Both the position numbers and the translations under genes were made by a program. Below, in pieces: positions 59,715 to 64,000 of a stretch of DNA of 64,000 nucleotides. The stretch's first letter is position 1. The number at the start of each line of letters is the position of its first letter. The DNA lies in the NCBI GenBank assembly GCA_016930275.1, contig JAFGHA010000108.1:1-64000 (forward strand). Direction: 5' to 3'. Below the pieces are notes generated by a model, which saw only the letters and a list, made by a program, of their open reading frames with translations, ran no database searches and was not told where the DNA came from. The stretch is from Chitinispirillaceae bacterium (GTDB lineage: Bacteria > Fibrobacterota > Chitinivibrionia > Chitinivibrionales > Chitinispirillaceae).

Positions 59715-60220
59715 CCGGTATGGTAACCTATACCGGTGTTCTTCCCGCCGATAAAATGTTTATTCTTCTGTATGCTGAAGCGCATGGTGACTGGATACGC
59801 GGTGTTTCTCCCTTGTCCGACGGGTCGTATACAATCGATAAAACACCCGCCGCAATCGACACCAACGGTGATAAAAAGGCCTAAGCGCTTTCGATCGGTG
59901 ACGATATTCCCGTAAGGTATGAAGGTGGGTCGGTTCCGACCGTGTTCACCATGACTGCTTCGTCGATCAGCAGAAGCACCGATGCGGTTCAACTCCATTT
60001 CACTCTACCTCAAAAAGTATCAGTGGGATTCAGGGTATTTGATCTGACCGGTAAAGTGATCGCCCGGCGGGCGCCGGTGGTGTATGAAGCAGGAGTGTAT
60101 ACGATTGCATGGAACATGTTTGCATCGGCAAACCGGGCAGTAGCGAACGGGACCTATGTCCTGCTGCTCGAAGGCAACCACCGGTACACCTCGCATCAGA
60201 TTCTCAGAATAATCCGGTAG
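59715..60220 (+). pseudogene. C-terminal remnant of a secreted protein with a FlgD/T9SS-sorting-like domain
   Basis: In one frame: MVTYTGVLPADKMFILLYAEAHGDWIRGVSPLSDGSYTIDKTPAAIDTNGDKKA*ALSIGDDIPVRYEGGSVPTVFTMTASS...FTLPQKVSVGFRVFDLTGKVIARR...YTIAWNMFASANRAVANGTYVLLLEGNHRYTSHQILRIIR*. Confidence 0.6.
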
Positions 60221-60383
60221 CAGTATCCTGCAATGCCCTCTCAGGATGCTTGAACCGACCCGAAACTCCGTACGCGCCGTCCCCCCGGCGCGGCGGGGTT
60301 TTTTGATCCCCACCCTTTATCCCTCCCCCGCTTTCGGGAGAGGGAAATTGACGACAAATTCCCTGAAGTGGTGGATGGTATCG

Positions 60384-60560
60384 TTAGTTTTTGGTGTCGG
60401 CAGCATACTCCACCGCTTCTTTAATCAGGAGAATGGCCTTCTCGATCTGTTTCATCGTTTCAAACCCGTACGATATGCGCAGCTGCCGCCTGGCAAGCAT
60501 ATGAGGCTGTTTGATCTCATCATTCCAAATGCTTGTATTTGTTTACAGGGTCACCTATTT
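60384..60560 (-). pseudogene. Probable C-terminal remnant of a PLP-dependent aminotransferase
   Basis: Minus strand reads WNDEIKQPHMLARRQLRISYGFETMKQIEKAILLIKEAVEYAADTKN*, resembling class I/II aminotransferase C-termini; open region too short to be a complete gene. Confidence 0.45.
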
Positions 60561-60670
60561 TCAACCTGAGGTCTGGAGCCCGGTTTGATTTCGCAATTCA
60601 CGGATTCAACGGACCTAAAAAACATACGTCATGTTTTGCAGTAAGCTGGTGGCAGTGAGGATTATTACCG

Positions 60671-62008
60671 GTGAACGAAACCAATTGTAGAAACATAATT
60701 CTGATAATCACCATGATCGTGGTGAATACGTCGGCAGTGTTTGACGGGCAGGCGGATTTTATCCTCACCCTGAAAAATGCCTGCCGTACCGACCGGACCT
60801 TCATAGATCTGCGGCAGCAGTACAATCTGACACCGAAATATAACGGTCTGGTCCACGGCTGCATGCCGGTGCGTTGCCCGGCGGATATCAGTCGCGCCAC
60901 GTTCAAACGGCTGCTTGAATCCGATGCCCGTATCGCCTGTGTTGAACCTGATTACCGTATCGATGTCGTCGGGATTCCCGATGATCCCCATTTTTCAAAA
61001 CAGTGGTCGCTGCAGAACCGCTTGACTCCGGGGGCGGATGTCCGGGTGGTTGAGGCCTGGGGACTCCACCGCGGGAGCAAACGAATTATTCTCGCGGTGA
61101 TCGATACGGGTATTGATTACCTGCATCCCGATCTCGCCGCCAACATCTGGCGTAATCCCGGCGAGATTCCCGGTAACAACCGCGACGATGATGGCAACGG
61201 TTTTATCGATGATATATACGGCTGGAGCTTTGCCGAGGGAAACGCCGATCCGATCGATCGTCATTATCACGGTACCCACGTCGCAGGTATTATAGGCGCG
61301 GTTGGAAACAATGGTATCGGTGTGGCCGGTATCATGCACAATGCATCGATAATGGCGGTAAAAGCCCTCAGTGATCAGGGACACGGCTGGTCTTCCGGAC
61401 TGATTGCCGCCATTTATTATGCGGTGGACAACGGGGCGCGGGTTATCAACGCCAGCTGGGGCGGTGGGGGGCGGCAGCAGGCAATGGTCGATGCGCTGGC
61501 GTATGCCGAATCCCGTGGTGTTATCTTTGTGGCTGCATGTGGCAACAATCGGCGCGATACGGATGCAGAGCCATTTTATCCCGCATCGTACGAAGGTCCA
61601 AACGTGGTATCTGTGGGTGCAACCGACACGAAGGATACACTTGCATGGTTCTCCAACTGGGGCGTACAAAATGTGGATATTTTCGCACCAGGTGTTGAGA
61701 TTTTCAGCACGGTTCCCGGCGGTGAATATGCACCCGAGACCGGAACGTCCATGGCCGCGCCGATTGTTACCGGAGCCCTCGGGCTGCTGGTTTCCTTCGC
61801 GCCGTCGATGGACTGGCGCGAGCACATAAACGCTCTGTATGCATCCCTGCAACCGCTGCCGCAGTTGCAGGGGTATTGTGTCACCGGCGGAAGACTTGAC
61901 GTGTACCGGTTGCTGCGCCGGGGCGTACCGCGGGTGAGGGCCATGCAGGCAGCCATAATGTATGTTTCCGGTATGCTTGACCGTAAGAAAGAAAGGAACG
62001 ACAAATGA
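60671..62008 (+). CDS. Subtilase-family (S8) serine peptidase
   Basis: Catalytic triad: AVIDTGIDYLHPDL, HYHGTHVAGI, GTSMAAPIVTGA; oxyanion N in ACGNN. GTG start. Confidence 0.95.
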   Translation: MNETNCRNIILIITMIVVNTSAVFDGQADFILTLKNACRTDRTFIDLRQQYNLTPKYNGLVHGCMPVRCPADISRATFKRLLESDARIACVEPDYRIDVVGIPDDPHFSKQWSLQNRLTPGADVRVVEAWGLHRGSKRIILAVIDTGIDYLHPDLAANIWRNPGEIPGNNRDDDGNGFIDDIYGWSFAEGNADPIDRHYHGTHVAGIIGAVGNNGIGVAGIMHNASIMAVKALSDQGHGWSSGLIAAIYYAVDNGARVINASWGGGGRQQAMVDALAYAESRGVIFVAACGNNRRDTDAEPFYPASYEGPNVVSVGATDTKDTLAWFSNWGVQNVDIFAPGVEIFSTVPGGEYAPETGTSMAAPIVTGALGLLVSFAPSMDWREHINALYASLQPLPQLQGYCVTGGRLDVYRLLRRGVPRVRAMQAAIMYVSGMLDRKKERNDK

Positions 62009-63369
62009 GAACCGCTTTCATCCTGATTTCCATCGTGCTGAGCCTGGCTACTGTTTTCGCTCAGAATCTCAAGGACGTCAAATTCTACAATCTCGAAAAG
62101 GAGTATCGGGAAACCGAAACCTTCGTTTACGAGGTGAAACAGGCCGCCGCGCTCGAACTCAAGCAGATCGTCGGTGATATGCTGTCGATTTACGGCTCGC
62201 TCTATGTCAACGAAAAAACCAATCAGCTCTACATCACCGATGTCCCCGAAAAGATCACTGATCTCAAGGAAGTTATCGCCGGGCTCGATACGACCGGCCT
62301 GAAAGCGGGGAACAACCTCGCCTCGAAGGTGATCTACCTGCAGCACGAAAATGTCAGCGAACTCAGCGGGATCATACGCCACAAGCTTTCACCCGACGGT
62401 ACCCTGTTCGAAGTGCCGTATCTCAATGCGATTTCGATCACCGACGTACCAAGCAAAATCGCCGAAGTGGAGGATCTGACCGCACTGCTTGACGTACCGG
62501 GAGCCCACATCGCCATCGAGATCACAGCGGTGGAATTCAACGACGAGCGGTTTTCGCGTCTGGGAATCAATATTTTCAATTGGCTGCAGGGGTTGAGCGT
62601 CCATGCCGACCTGCACGGAATGAACCCCGGTGATCTGAGAAATGCAGGGCAGTATCGGGTTCGCTCCTCGACGGAACGGTACCTTCCCGAAGATGGAAAA
62701 ACCATCAACGAGAATGACCGGAGTAAAACACAGCATCTCGTTGCAGAGGTGAGTGTGGCGGATCTGGTCGGTTTTATCTGCGAAAACGGAGACGGCGCCG
62801 TACTCGCGAATTCGCGTATCGTCACCCGCAACAACAAGGAGGCGATCATCTCGGCCCGGGAAGTCATCCCCTACCGGTTTTACGAGAACGACGAAGCGGA
62901 GCGCAGCAGTCTGGAAGGACAGAAGGCGGCGGGGATATACGTACGGGTGCTGCCCACGCTGCAGCAGGACAGTCTGATCAATCTTGCAATTTTTCCCGTG
63001 ATATCCAATCTCACCGGCTGGAGTCCGAAAGGGGTACCGATCATCTTCGAGCGGACGCTTTCCACCGAAGTCAAGGTGAAAGACAACAGCGTATTCGTGC
63101 TCGGCGGCCTCAAGAAAAAGGAGATCGTTGATGTGCGTCGCGGCATTCCGGGGCTCAAGGACATTCCTGTTCTGCAATATCTGTTTTCCGTCAAAAAACA
63201 GGTGACGGTCGAACGGGAAGTGCTGCTTTTTATCAGGCCGACCACCGAGGTGCGGACCGAGATGGAAGAGGAACAGGTCAGGGGACTTATCGAGCGGTTC
63301 CGGAAAGTTGAAAACAGGGGTCGACCGACACGCAGGGAGCGGAGAGTTAGAAAACAAGGCGAAAAATAA
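62005..63369 (+). CDS. Type II/III secretion system secretin-like protein
   Basis: Signal peptide; secretin N-domain-like repeats (VIYLQHENVSELSGIIRHKLSPDGTLFEVPYLNAISITDVPSKIAEVEDLTALLD); secretin region ...VLANSRIVTRNNKEAIISAREVIPY...NSVFVLGGLKKKEIVDVRRGIPGLKDIPVLQYLF. ATGA overlap with the subtilase. Confidence 0.88.
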   Translation: MRTAFILISIVLSLATVFAQNLKDVKFYNLEKEYRETETFVYEVKQAAALELKQIVGDMLSIYGSLYVNEKTNQLYITDVPEKITDLKEVIAGLDTTGLKAGNNLASKVIYLQHENVSELSGIIRHKLSPDGTLFEVPYLNAISITDVPSKIAEVEDLTALLDVPGAHIAIEITAVEFNDERFSRLGINIFNWLQGLSVHADLHGMNPGDLRNAGQYRVRSSTERYLPEDGKTINENDRSKTQHLVAEVSVADLVGFICENGDGAVLANSRIVTRNNKEAIISAREVIPYRFYENDEAERSSLEGQKAAGIYVRVLPTLQQDSLINLAIFPVISNLTGWSPKGVPIIFERTLSTEVKVKDNSVFVLGGLKKKEIVDVRRGIPGLKDIPVLQYLFSVKKQVTVEREVLLFIRPTTEVRTEMEEEQVRGLIERFRKVENRGRPTRRERRVRKQGEK

Positions 63370-63630
63370 GTTTGATATGACTTGTATCTGTCAATTTCTC
63401 GCGCGATAAATCATTACCGGAAATATGTACGGACGAAACATTTCCGGTCTTTCCCGGGATTACCTGATACCGGTTTGTTCCTGCGGAACGCTTGCAGGGA
63501 GGTGATGGTTCATTTACGTTAAATAATTGTCCCGGCTAAATTCACAAAACTATATTTCTCCGTCAGCGTTTCCGGCATTTCAATAATCGATACTCATTCA
63601 GATATCAGCTGCAAAGAGAGGTGGTATTCT

Positions 63631-64000
63631 ATGACTTATCATAGAGTTGTTGCGGTCGTTGTGGTATTCGTTTTCGCAGTTTATGCTCAGGACGTGCTCG
63701 CGCCTGCCGAAGAAACTACTGCTGTTCAAAATGACACTACCGCCGGCAGCATCAGCGAAAAGGCAGAAGAAAATTCCGCCGATGAGTGTTATCCTCCCTG
63801 CCGTACGGGGTTTCTTTGTCATCGGGGGGAGTGTATTGAGCGATGCAACCCTCCCTGTCCCGACGGCACCCGGTGCAATGCCCGTGCCGAATGTATTCCC
63901 GTCAACCCTCCACGGCAATTGTCATCCGGCAGACCGCCGGTCGCGACGATTTCCACCGTACCGGCCAATACTTCAATTCGTATCGAAGACGGTGACTGGA
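63631..64000 (+). CDS. Secreted Cys-rich protein, truncated by window edge
   Basis: ATG at 63631: MTYHRVVAVVVVFVFAVYAQ signal, then CYPPCRTGFLCHRGECIERCNPPCPDGTRCNARAECIP Cys-rich repeats; open to the window end. Confidence 0.75.
   Translation, partial: MTYHRVVAVVVVFVFAVYAQDVLAPAEETTAVQNDTTAGSISEKAEENSADECYPPCRTGFLCHRGECIERCNPPCPDGTRCNARAECIPVNPPRQLSSGRPPVATISTVPANTSIRIEDGDW

Noticed and set aside
60995-61852. 285-aa minus-strand ORF
   Set aside because: Antisense to the subtilase, which carries an intact catalytic triad.

Overview
64 kb of a mid-GC bacterial chromosome, apart from an AT-rich left end. No rRNA operon, CRISPR array or prophage was recognised. Left end (1-3.3 kb): an apparently intact IS3-family element, an internally deleted IS630-family transposase remnant and a low-GC WecG/TagA-type glycosyltransferase. 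Housekeeping or well-known genes: fcl, gmhA, larB, uvrC, miaB, gatB, tRNA-Gly(GCC), tRNA-Cys(GCA), an RNA helicase and a GreA-like factor. A chemosensory cluster (CheR, CheB, MCP, CheW, CheA with two CheW domains plus REC, and a response regulator) lies at 35.8-44 kb, followed by two decaying MCP genes. Several envelope or secreted proteins have unusual architectures: a TonB_C domain fused to a TonB-dependent-receptor-like barrel, a zinc peptidase/PD40 propeller/barrel protein, a CsgG-like/barrel protein, a lipoprotein with a duplicated domain of unknown type, and a subtilase-secretin-Cys-rich gene set at the right edge. The most striking candidates for follow-up are the GNAT acetyltransferase / HDAC-family deacetylase single-chain fusion (56.3-58.1 kb, divergent from a MATE exporter), the translationally coupled subtilase-secretin pair (60.7-63.4 kb), and the TonB_C-receptor fusion (22.9-25.6 kb). 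All family calls are from reading motifs by eye; no searches were run.
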